Origin: Bifidobacteriaceae bacterium
Lineage (GTDB): Bacteria; Actinomycetota; Actinomycetes; Actinomycetales; WQXJ01
Reading direction: 5' to 3'
NCBI GenBank assembly: GCA_031255075.1
Contig: JAIRTF010000162.1
Span: forward strand, 1-20,176
Length of the DNA: 20,176 nucleotides
Positions 1 through 6,027 of this stretch are shown piece by piece; within the stretch, counting starts at the first letter, position 1, and every line of letters begins with the position of its first letter. The notes under the pieces are model-generated. The model made no database searches, had not been told where the DNA came from, and was given only the letters and a program-made list of their open reading frames with translations. The position numbers were made by a program, and so were the translations under genes.

Positions 1-3
1 GCA

Positions 4-951
4 GTGCGGCCCCCGAAAGTGGTCGCCCTGGGTGGAGGCCACGGTTTGGCGGCCAGCCTGCGGGCTTTACGACATGTCACCTCGGATCTGACCGCCGTTG
101 TAACGGTGGCGGATTCGGGCGGTTCATCAGGACGTTTGCGGGACGAATTCGCTTGTCTGCCGCCTGGCGATCTGCGCATGGCGTTAGCCGCCCTTTCCGG
201 CCACGACGAATGGGGCCTGACCTGGCGTGAGGTGTTGCAACACCGCTTCGGCGGGGACGGTCTGCTGGCTGGTCACACCATTGGCAACCTGCTGATTGTG
301 GGGCTGTGGGAGATGTGGGCCGGAGACCCAGCCGCCGGCTTGGACTTTGTCGGCAAACTGGTCGGCGCCGAAGGCCGGGTGTTGCCCATGTCAACTGTGC
401 CGCTGGATGTGGAAGCGGACATCACCCGCTGGGTAGATGGCGCCGAATGGCACACCTCGGTGCGCGGCCAGGCCAAAGTGGCGTTGGCTCCCGGCCGGGT
501 GGACGCGGTGCGGCTGACACCGGCGGACGCGCCGGCTTGTCCGCAAGCCGTTGAAGCTATCCGCCAAGCCGACTGGGTGATCTTGGGGCCAGGGTCTTGG
601 TATACCTCGGTAATCCCGCATCTGTTGATCCCGGAATTGGCTGAGGCAGTGCTGGATCCGGACCGCCGGCGGGTCGTCACTTTGAACCTGGAGGGACAAG
701 CCGGGGAAACCAGCGGCTATAGTGCTTCAGATCACCTTGCTGCTCTGGGTTCCTACGCGCCTGGGGCACGTTTCGATGTGGTAATCGTGGACAATTCAGC
801 GGTCGAGGACCTGCAGGGGTTGGAACGCTTGGCTTCCGAGTGCGGCGGGCAAGTGTTGGCTCGCCCGGTCAGGAATGCGGCCAGACCTGGTGAACACGAC
901 TCGTTGAAGCTGGCGGCCGCGTATCGCGAGGCTTTCTGGGAAGGAACGTAG
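4..951 (+). CDS. yvcK: YvcK/CuvA family gluconeogenesis factor (UPF0052)
   Basis: This 315-residue protein belongs to the YvcK/GlmR/CuvA family, a Rossmann-like protein related to CofD that binds UDP-sugars and is needed for normal cell-wall synthesis and growth on gluconeogenic carbon sources. Visible motifs are the N-terminal GGGHGL loop (residues 10-15), DSGGSSGRLR (37-46), PGDLR (54-58), GHTIGNLL (90-97), LGPGSWYTS (194-202) and GETSGYS (234-240). The order and spacing match the family, and the length is close to actinobacterial members. The start is a GTG three bases into the window. No ribosome binding site can be seen and a start further upstream cannot be excluded, although the family usually begins only a few residues before the GGGHG loop. 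It lies five bases before whiA, the usual rapZ-yvcK-whiA order. The tail of this gene carries the whiA ribosome binding site (GGAAGG). Confidence 0.95.
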   Translation: MRPPKVVALGGGHGLAASLRALRHVTSDLTAVVTVADSGGSSGRLRDEFACLPPGDLRMALAALSGHDEWGLTWREVLQHRFGGDGLLAGHTIGNLLIVGLWEMWAGDPAAGLDFVGKLVGAEGRVLPMSTVPLDVEADITRWVDGAEWHTSVRGQAKVALAPGRVDAVRLTPADAPACPQAVEAIRQADWVILGPGSWYTSVIPHLLIPELAEAVLDPDRRRVVTLNLEGQAGETSGYSASDHLAALGSYAPGARFDVVIVDNSAVEDLQGLERLASECGGQVLARPVRNAARPGEHDSLKLAAAYREAFWEGT

Positions 952-956
952 AACGA

Positions 957-1937
957 ATGGCTCTGACTCTGGCAGTCAAAGAGGAACTGGCACGTCTGAA
1001 GGTTGACTCCTCCTGCTGCAGGCGGGCCGAAACGGCCGTCATCTTGCGGTTTGCCGGTGGATTGCACATCATTGCCGGGCGGATCGTGGTGGAAGCCGAA
1101 CTGGACACCGCCATCGCTGCCCGCCGCCTGCGCATGACCGTCCAAGAGCTGTACGGCAACAAGTCCGAGATCGTGGTGGTCTCCGGCGGTGCCCTCAAAC
1201 GCGGCAACCGCTACTACGTCCGTTTCGCCACCGATGGCGAAGGCCTGGCCCGCCAAACCGGGTTACTTGATTCACGAGGCCGGCCGGTGTTGGGTTTGCC
1301 GCCAAACATCGTGGCGGCTGGTGTCTGCGAAGCCGAAGCCGCTTGGCGGGGTGCCTTCCTGGCCCACGGTTCGTTGACCGGACCAGGGCGGTCCGGCGCG
1401 CTTGAAGTCACCGCCCCCGGGCCTGAAGCGGCTTTGGCGCTGGTTGGCGCAGCCCGGCGGTTGGGGGTGGCGGCCAAGTCACGGGACGTGCGCGGCATCG
1501 ACCGGGTGGTCATCAGAGACGGTGACGCGATCCGGGCCATGTTGACGCGAATGGGTGCCCACGAAGCGGTCATGGAATGGGAAGAGCGGCGGCTGCGGCG
1601 GGAACTGATCGGCAACGCCAACCGGATGGCCAACTTTGATGACGCCAACCTGCGCCGGTCAGCCCGGGCGGCTGTGGCCGCGGCGGCCAGAGTGGAACGG
1701 GCCTTTGAGATTTTGGGCGATGGCGTACCGGACCATTTGCGGGGCGCCGCCATGTTGCGTCTGGCCAACCGGGAAGCCTCGCTGGAGGAACTTGGAGCCC
1801 TGGCTGATCCGCCGTTGACCAAAGACGCGGTGGCCGGGCGCATCCGCCGGCTCCTGGCAATGGCTGACAAGCGGGCTGTGCAGCTCGGAATACCGGGTAC
1901 TGACGCCGCTTTGCCGCCCGAGCTATATGACATATGA
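957..1937 (+). CDS. whiA: DNA-binding transcriptional regulator WhiA
   Basis: The 326-residue product is WhiA, a DNA-binding protein that controls division and sporulation genes together with WhiB in streptomycetes and is present even in non-sporulating Gram-positive bacteria. The N-terminal part (about 1-215) resembles the degenerate LAGLIDADG homing-endonuclease fold, starting with the typical LAVKEELARL and the CCRRAE segment. GAFLAHGSLT (about residues 132-141) and NANRMANFDDANLRRS (about 222-237) are family hallmarks. The C-terminal helix-turn-helix includes ASLEELG and the DPPLTKDAVAGRIRRL stretch. The ATG at 957 follows GGAAGG at about 938-943 and is only five bases after the yvcK stop, so the two genes are probably co-transcribed. 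The length is normal and nothing is missing. Confidence 0.96.
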   Translation: MALTLAVKEELARLKVDSSCCRRAETAVILRFAGGLHIIAGRIVVEAELDTAIAARRLRMTVQELYGNKSEIVVVSGGALKRGNRYYVRFATDGEGLARQTGLLDSRGRPVLGLPPNIVAAGVCEAEAAWRGAFLAHGSLTGPGRSGALEVTAPGPEAALALVGAARRLGVAAKSRDVRGIDRVVIRDGDAIRAMLTRMGAHEAVMEWEERRLRRELIGNANRMANFDDANLRRSARAAVAAAARVERAFEILGDGVPDHLRGAAMLRLANREASLEELGALADPPLTKDAVAGRIRRLLAMADKRAVQLGIPGTDAALPPELYDI

Positions 1938-2007
1938 CCTGATGATTTGGTAGGGCTGACCGCATTCTGGTGGTGGGCCAAAAGGGAACGCGACCAAGCG
2001 CCCCAGA

Positions 2008-2016
2008 TGCTAGGGT
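2008..2016 (+). promoter_or_regulatory. Candidate extended -10 promoter of the gap operon
   Basis: TGC directly precedes TAGGGT (2011-2016), which fits the extended -10 form TGN-TANNNT used by housekeeping sigma factors. No convincing -35 hexamer is visible at 16-18 bases upstream, as is common for extended -10 promoters. Transcription would start near 2023 and give a leader of about 115 bases. This is a match by eye only. Confidence 0.4.
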
Positions 2017-2064
2017 CATACCTTGGTGCCGCGAGCCGAAGACAGGCTGGCGGAACCGTCGAAG

Positions 2065-2116
2065 GGCAGGGCCGTCCGGCCGCTGCCGAAGCTTACTCGG
2101 CGCCGAGGAACGGCGC
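2065..2116 (+). promoter_or_regulatory. Two hairpins in the gap leader
   Basis: Hairpin 1 pairs GGCAG-GGCC (2065-2073) with GGCC-G-CTGCC (2078-2087): nine base pairs with one bulged G and a four-base loop. Hairpin 2 pairs GCGCCG (2100-2105) with CGGCGC (2111-2116) around AGGAA and is followed by TTTA. The 3' part of hairpin 2 lies six bases before the ribosome binding site. A second, mutually exclusive fold exists because CTCGGCGCCGAG (2096-2107) is itself a perfect palindrome. This could be an attenuator-like or mRNA-stability element. Function is inferred only. Confidence 0.45.
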
Positions 2117-2136
2117 TTTACGAGGGGAGACTTGGA

Positions 2137-3144
2137 ATGACGATTCGTGTTGGCATCAACGGTTTTGGCCGCATTGGCCGCAACTTCTACCGGGCCATCT
2201 TGGCCAGCGGCGCCGACATCCAGATTGTCGGTGTCAACGACTTGACAAGCCCTGAGGCGCTGGCCAACTTGGTGAAGTTTGATTCGGTGTTGGGACGCCT
2301 GGACCAGCCGGTCAGCGCTGGCCCTGATTCGATCACCGTTGGTTCACACACCTTCAAAGTGACAGCCGAAACTGACCCGTCACAGTTGCCGTGGGCGCAG
2401 TTGGGCGCGGACATCGTGATCGAATCGACTGGACGGTTCACCGACGCGCTGAAAGCCAAGGCCCACATTGATGCCGGCGCCAAGAAGGTCATCATCTCCG
2501 CCCCGGCCAAGAATGAGGACGGCACGTTCGTCATCGGTGTCAATGAGAAGAACTATGACCCGGCCATCCACCACATCATCTCCAACGCCTCCTGCACCAC
2601 CAACTGCCTGGCCCCCTTGGCCAAGGTGCTGCACGAATCAGTCGGCATTGTCCGTGGCCTGATGACCACCGTCCACGCCTACACCGGCGACCAGAACCTC
2701 CAAGACGGTCCACACCGCGATCCGCGCCGGGCCCGGGCCGCGGCCGTCAACATTGTGCCGACCTCGACCGGCGCCGCCAAGGCTGTGGCCCTGGTACTGC
2801 CAGAACTGAAAGGCAAACTGGACGGCTACGCGCTGCGCGTCCCGGTGATCACCGGCTCGGCCGTGGACCTGACCTTCACCGCCGCCAAGCCGGTCACCGC
2901 TGAAGACGTCAACCTGGCCGCCAAGGTGGCTTCTGAGACCCCTGAACTGAAGGGCATCCTGAAGTATTCAACCGATCCGCTGGTCTCCACCGACATTGTC
3001 ACCGACCCGGCCTCCTCGATCTTCGATTCCGGCCTGACCAAGGTGATTGATGACCAGGTCAAGGTTGTGGCCTGGTATGACAACGAGTGGGGTTACTCCA
3101 ACCGCCTGGTTGACCTGTCGGTTTATGTCGGCGAACGCCTCTGA
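2137..3144 (+). CDS. gap: Glyceraldehyde-3-phosphate dehydrogenase, NAD type
   Basis: The 335-residue type I GAPDH oxidises glyceraldehyde 3-phosphate to 1,3-bisphosphoglycerate in glycolysis. The Rossmann motif GINGFGRIGR (6-15) opens the protein, followed by VGVND with Asp35, the residue that usually gives NAD over NADP preference. The catalytic centre is SNASCTTNCLAP with Cys153, and the general base His180 lies in TTVHAYTGDQ. The C-terminal WYDNEWGYSNR (313-323) is also present. I chose ATG 2137 because it sits directly before the conserved N-terminus and seven bases after GAGGGGAG. The longer upstream frame (to 2023) is not conserved. The gene opens the gap-pgk-tpiA glycolytic cluster. 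A structured 170-base spacer before pgk suggests that gap may be expressed at a different level from pgk and tpiA. Confidence 0.98.
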   Translation: MTIRVGINGFGRIGRNFYRAILASGADIQIVGVNDLTSPEALANLVKFDSVLGRLDQPVSAGPDSITVGSHTFKVTAETDPSQLPWAQLGADIVIESTGRFTDALKAKAHIDAGAKKVIISAPAKNEDGTFVIGVNEKNYDPAIHHIISNASCTTNCLAPLAKVLHESVGIVRGLMTTVHAYTGDQNLQDGPHRDPRRARAAAVNIVPTSTGAAKAVALVLPELKGKLDGYALRVPVITGSAVDLTFTAAKPVTAEDVNLAAKVASETPELKGILKYSTDPLVSTDIVTDPASSIFDSGLTKVIDDQVKVVAWYDNEWGYSNRLVDLSVYVGERL

Positions 3145-3160
3145 CAACTGAACATGGGGG

Positions 3161-3208
3161 GCTGGCCCAGGTGCGCGGGCCGTTCAATGGCAGCGCGCCT
3201 GGGCCGGC
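3161..3208 (+). promoter_or_regulatory. Large 16-bp hairpin between gap and pgk
   Basis: The arm GCTGGCCCAGGTGCGC (3161-3176) pairs along its whole length with GCGCGCCTGGGCCGGC (3193-3208): 14 Watson-Crick pairs and two G-U pairs, with a 16-base loop that can itself form GCC/GGC. There is no T-tract behind it, so it is not a classic intrinsic terminator. It could be an RNase-protection or processing structure, a partial (U-less) terminator, or a protein-binding site. It begins 16 bases after the gap stop. Confidence 0.6.
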
Positions 3209-3216
3209 ATCACCGG

Positions 3217-3233
3217 CTTGCCACTTCGGCAGG
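3217..3233 (+). promoter_or_regulatory. Second, smaller hairpin before pgk
   Basis: CTTGCC (3217-3222) pairs with GGCAGG (3228-3233) across the loop ACTTC, giving six pairs including one G-U. It follows the large hairpin by eight bases. Together they occupy about half of the gap-pgk spacer. Confidence 0.35.
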
Positions 3234-3314
3234 TGGGGGCGCGGGGTTACAGCCGGCGCGGCATCGGACAACTGAAGAGGAACAACTGAACGGGTTCAAA
3301 GGGAGTTGAATGAC

Positions 3315-4511
3315 ATGGCGTTGAAAACTATCGAATCGTTGGGGGACCTGCGCGGCAAGCGGGTGTTGGTCCGGGCAGATCTGAACGTACCGTTGGACGG
3401 CCAGCGGATCACCGATGACGGCCGGGTCCGCGCTTCGGTGCCAACTATCCGGCGTCTGGCTGAGGCCGGCGCCAAAGTGGTGGTCATGGCCCACCTGGGG
3501 CGGCCAAAGGGCGGCCCAGAATCGAAGTATTCGCTCCAACCGGTGGCGTTGCGGCTCGGTGAGCTGTTGGGCCGGCCGGTGGCTTTCGCTGAGGACACCG
3601 TCGGACCGATTGCCCACCAACGGGTGGCCGCCGCCCAAGATGGCGACGTGGTGGTCTTGGAAAACGTCCGGTTCAACCCGGCCGAAACCTCCAAGGACGA
3701 TGCCGCCCGCCAGGCCTTCGCCGAACAGCTGGCCGAGCTGGGCGACGCTTTCGTATCGGATGGTTTCGGTGTGGTCCACCGCAAGCAGGCTTCGGTCTAT
3801 GACATTGCCAAGATTCTGCCCGCGGCCGCCGGTGAGCTGGTGTTGAGCGAGGTAGAAGCCTTGCGCCGGGCGACTGAGAACCCGGAACGGCCCTATGTGG
3901 TGGTGTTGGGCGGCTCCAAAGTGTCAGACAAGCTGGGTGTGATTGGCAACCTGCTGGAGAAGGCAGATGCCTTGCTGATTGGCGGTGGCATGGTGTTCAC
4001 CTTCCTGGCCGCCAAAGGCTACCCGGTGGGCACATCGCTGCTCGAAGAAGACCAGATTGACCAGGTCCGCGGCTATTTGGAGCAAGCCAAAGCCAAGGGC
4101 GTGGAGCTGATGCTGCCAACCGACATTGTGGTAGCGGACAAGTTCGACAAGGACGCCGCCCACTTCGACGTGGCCGCCTCCGAAATCCCCGAAGGCTACA
4201 TGGGCCTGGACATTGGCCCCGATTCGCGCAAGGCCTTCGCCGCCAAGATCAAGAGCGCCGCCACCGTGGTCTGGAACGGCCCGATGGGTGTGTTCGAATT
4301 CCCGGTCTTCGCGGCCGGCACCCGAGACATCGGCCAAGCCCTGGCCGATTCATCCGGTTTCACCATTGTCGGTGGTGGCGATAGCGCCGCCGCCATCCGC
4401 CTGCTGGGCCTGCCGGAAGACAAGTTTGGGCACATCTCCACCGGCGGTGGAGCTTCCCTGGAACTGCTGGAAGGCAAAGAGCTGCCCGGCATAGCGGTAT
4501 TGGAGGCCTGA
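3315..4511 (+). CDS. pgk: Phosphoglycerate kinase
   Basis: The 398-residue enzyme transfers phosphate from 1,3-bisphosphoglycerate to ADP, making ATP in glycolysis. It is a two-lobed cytosolic kinase. The N-lobe shows RVLVRADLNVPLDG, MAHLGRPKGG, FNPAETS and DGFGVVHRKQASVYD. The C-lobe shows VVLGGSKVSDKLGV, the nucleotide-binding WNGPMGVFE and the terminal GGGDSAAA with STGGGASLELLEG. Substrate-binding and hinge motifs are intact and the length is typical. The ATG at 3315 is preferred: AGGGAG (3300-3305) lies nine bases before it, and MALKTIESLGDL is a normal N-terminus. A TTG at 3306 in the same frame would overlap that binding site. The tpiA start follows six bases after the stop, so the two genes are almost certainly co-transcribed. 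Confidence 0.98.
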   Translation: MALKTIESLGDLRGKRVLVRADLNVPLDGQRITDDGRVRASVPTIRRLAEAGAKVVVMAHLGRPKGGPESKYSLQPVALRLGELLGRPVAFAEDTVGPIAHQRVAAAQDGDVVVLENVRFNPAETSKDDAARQAFAEQLAELGDAFVSDGFGVVHRKQASVYDIAKILPAAAGELVLSEVEALRRATENPERPYVVVLGGSKVSDKLGVIGNLLEKADALLIGGGMVFTFLAAKGYPVGTSLLEEDQIDQVRGYLEQAKAKGVELMLPTDIVVADKFDKDAAHFDVAASEIPEGYMGLDIGPDSRKAFAAKIKSAATVVWNGPMGVFEFPVFAAGTRDIGQALADSSGFTIVGGGDSAAAIRLLGLPEDKFGHISTGGGASLELLEGKELPGIAVLEA

Positions 4512-4516
4512 GCCCA

Positions 4517-5302
4517 ATGGCACGTACCCCGTTGATGGCCGGCAACTGGAAAATGAACCTGGACCATTTGGAGGCTGCTGCTTTGGTGCAACGCCTCTAC
4601 TGGGAGTTGCAGGACGCCAACTTTGACTACTCCAAGGTGGAAGTGGTGGTGTTGCCGCCGTTCACCGACCTGCGGTCCACCCAGACCGTGACAGATGCTG
4701 ATTCGATGCACATCAAGTACGGCGCCCAAGATGTTTCCACCCATCCCGACGGCGCCTACACTGGCGAGATTTCAGCCCGCATGTTGGCGAAGCTGGGCTG
4801 CTCCTATGTGGTGGTGGGCCACTCCGAACGGCGCCAGTATCACGGCGAAACCGATCAGGAAGTTGGTCAGAAGGCCTTGGCTGCCTTTGGCGGAGAGATG
4901 GTGCCGATCATTTGTGTCGGTGAGCCGTTGCCGGTCCGCAAGTCCGGTGAGCATGTCGCCTACACCCTGGCCCAGTTGGATGGTGTGTTCGCGGAGCTGA
5001 GCGGTGAATTGGCCCGGGACGCAGTGGTTGCCTATGAGCCGGTTTGGGCTATCGGCACCGGTGAAGTCGCCACCGCGGACGATGCCGAAGAGGTTTGCGC
5101 CGCCATCCGGGTCCGTCTGGGCGAATTGTTCGGCGGGGATGTCAGCCAACGGGTGCGCGTGTTGTACGGCGGCTCGGTCAAAGCTTCGAACGTGGCCGGC
5201 ATCATGGCCCAACCGAACGTTGATGGGGCACTGGTCGGCGGAGCGTCCCTTGACGCCGCCGAATTCGCCCGCATCTGCCGGTTCCACGATCACGTAGCGT
5301 AA
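4517..5302 (+). CDS. tpiA: Triose-phosphate isomerase
   Basis: The 261-residue TIM-barrel enzyme interconverts dihydroxyacetone phosphate and glyceraldehyde 3-phosphate. The catalytic residues are visible: Lys12 in GNWKMN, His102 in VVVGHSERR and Glu174 in AYEPVWAIGTG. The phosphate-binding loops YGGSVK (217-222) and ALVGGASL (238-245) are present. The ATG at 4517 has GGAGG (4502-4506, inside the end of pgk) ten bases upstream. It directly follows pgk, and secG starts 11 bases after the stop. The length is usual for actinobacterial TPI, with no anomalies. Confidence 0.98.
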   Translation: MARTPLMAGNWKMNLDHLEAAALVQRLYWELQDANFDYSKVEVVVLPPFTDLRSTQTVTDADSMHIKYGAQDVSTHPDGAYTGEISARMLAKLGCSYVVVGHSERRQYHGETDQEVGQKALAAFGGEMVPIICVGEPLPVRKSGEHVAYTLAQLDGVFAELSGELARDAVVAYEPVWAIGTGEVATADDAEEVCAAIRVRLGELFGGDVSQRVRVLYGGSVKASNVAGIMAQPNVDGALVGGASLDAAEFARICRFHDHVA

Positions 5303-5305
5303 GCT
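5300..5305 (+). promoter_or_regulatory. Candidate -10 box of a leaderless secG promoter
   Basis: TAAGCT (TANNNT form) overlaps the tpiA stop codon, with eight bases between it and the GTG start of secG. No Shine-Dalgarno sequence is visible before that GTG, so secG may be made from a leaderless mRNA as well as by readthrough. No clear -35 was seen. Confidence 0.35.
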
Positions 5306-5313
5306 AGTCCGCC

Positions 5314-5562
5314 GTGAACAACTTTCTGTCTGTTACGCTCCAGGTCATCCTGGTGGCGACCAGCGCTTTCTTGATCCTGCTGATCTTGATGCACAAGGGG
5401 AAGGGCGGCGGCCTGTCCGACATGTTCGGCGGCGGATTCTCTTCCAACCTGGGATCTTCCGGCGTGGCAGAGAAGAACCTCAACCGGTTCACAGTGGTGG
5501 TCGGAATCGTTTGGATCATCGCGGTGTTGCTACTCGTGTGGATCCAAAAGATGGCCCGTTAG
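5314..5562 (+). CDS. secG: Preprotein translocase subunit SecG
   Basis: This 82-residue protein is the small auxiliary subunit of the SecYEG export channel in the cytoplasmic membrane. It has the family layout: one membrane segment at about 5-26, a cytoplasmic loop with HKGKGGGLSDMFGGG (27-41) followed by a Ser/Gly-rich stretch, and a second membrane segment at about 59-78. The GTG at 5314 is the only start that gives a full first membrane helix. There is no obvious ribosome binding site, which points to a leaderless or translationally coupled start. The position behind tpiA and ahead of rbpA is common in actinobacteria. Confidence 0.96.
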   Translation: MNNFLSVTLQVILVATSAFLILLILMHKGKGGGLSDMFGGGFSSNLGSSGVAEKNLNRFTVVVGIVWIIAVLLLVWIQKMAR

Positions 5563-5599
5563 CCTGGTTCAACCAGGCCGGGGACCAGCTGGTGGGTCC
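5562..5599 (+). promoter_or_regulatory. Tandem inverted repeats between secG and rbpA, possible terminator
   Basis: GCCTGGTT (5562-5569) and AACCAGGC (5571-5578) form a perfect inverted repeat starting on the last base of the secG stop. Immediately afterwards GGACC (5582-5586) pairs with GGTCC (5595-5599), enclosing the palindrome ACCAGCTGGT (5584-5593). The second is followed by TTGTTG, only a weak T-tract. The pair may terminate the glycolysis-secG transcript or structure the rbpA leader. CTGGT and ACCAG segments recur in both, so alternative pairings are possible. Confidence 0.5.
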
Positions 5600-5639
5600 T
5601 TGTTGAACAGTTTCCCCATACCCAAGGAGAAGGCGATAA

Positions 5640-5996
5640 ATGGCTGGTGGTAGTGCGATTCGTGGTTCCCGCGTCGGCGCGGGTCCAATTGGCGAAGACG
5701 AGCGCGGCGAGGCGGCCGCACGCGTCACAATCAGTTACTGGTGCATCAACGGGCATGAAACCCGGCCCAGCTTTGTTGATGACGCCCTGACCCAGGTCCC
5801 GGAACTGTGGGACTGTCCGCGCTGCGGTTTGCCGGCCGGTCAGGACCCGTTGAGCCCACCTGAGCCGCCCCGCAACGAGCCTTACAAGACACACCTGGCT
5901 TACGTCAAAGAACGCCGCTCCGATGAGGACGGCGCGGTGTTGTTGAATGAAGCCCTGGCGGCCCTGCGGGCCCGCCGTGGCGAAATCCCAGCCTGA
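5640..5996 (+). CDS. rbpA: RNA polymerase-binding protein RbpA
   Basis: The 118-residue product matches RbpA, an actinobacteria-specific protein that binds the housekeeping sigma factor and core RNA polymerase, stabilises the open complex and raises transcription. The N-terminal tail begins AGGSAIRGSRVG, as in family members. The zinc-ribbon-like core domain has YWCINGHE with Cys35 and His39, and WDCPRCG with Cys59 and Cys62. The C-terminal part HLAYVKERRSDEDGAVLLNEAL forms the sigma-interacting helix. The ATG at 5640 is supported by AAGGAGA (5624-5630) with good spacing. The gene stands alone between two structured spacers, so it probably has its own promoter somewhere in 5600-5625, though I could not identify clear boxes. 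The length and all key residues are normal. Confidence 0.95.
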   Translation: MAGGSAIRGSRVGAGPIGEDERGEAAARVTISYWCINGHETRPSFVDDALTQVPELWDCPRCGLPAGQDPLSPPEPPRNEPYKTHLAYVKERRSDEDGAVLLNEALAALRARRGEIPA

Positions 5997-6027
5997 CCAA
6001 GTGTTCACCGCGGGGAGCATCAGATAG

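Larger units (their letters stand above)
1938..2136 (+). other. whiA-gap intergenic region: gap leader
   Basis: This non-coding gap of about 200 bases holds a candidate extended -10 promoter (2008-2016), two strong inverted repeats (2065-2087 and 2100-2116) and the gap ribosome binding site GAGGGGAG (2122-2129). The gap reading frame stays open upstream to a GTG at 2023, but the extra 38 residues do not resemble GAPDH, whose sequence starts at 2137. I therefore read the stretch as a 5' untranslated leader. I see no tRNA or other RNA gene in it. Confidence 0.6.
3144..3290 (+). repeat. Three copies of ACAACTGAA in the gap-pgk spacer
   Basis: The nonamer ACAACTGAA occurs at 3144-3152, 3268-3276 and 3282-3290. 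The first copy is at the gap stop codon, and the other two are close together before the pgk ribosome binding site, flanking the hairpins. The sequence is AT-richer than its surroundings. It may be chance, or remnants of a small duplication. Confidence 0.4.

Noticed and set aside
1214..1981. Minus-strand open frame of 255 codons opposite whiA
   Set aside because: The plus strand encodes a complete WhiA. The opposite frame is Ala/Arg/Ser-rich low-complexity sequence, as expected for a high-GC shadow frame.
1985..2017. GGAAC followed by GTC as an ECF sigma promoter before gap
   Set aside because: The spacing between the two elements (about 25 bases) is far too long for ECF promoters.
2023..2136. 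Upstream extension of the gap reading frame from a GTG at 2023
   Set aside because: The extra 38 residues are not GAPDH-like and the conserved N-terminus begins at 2137 behind a good ribosome binding site.
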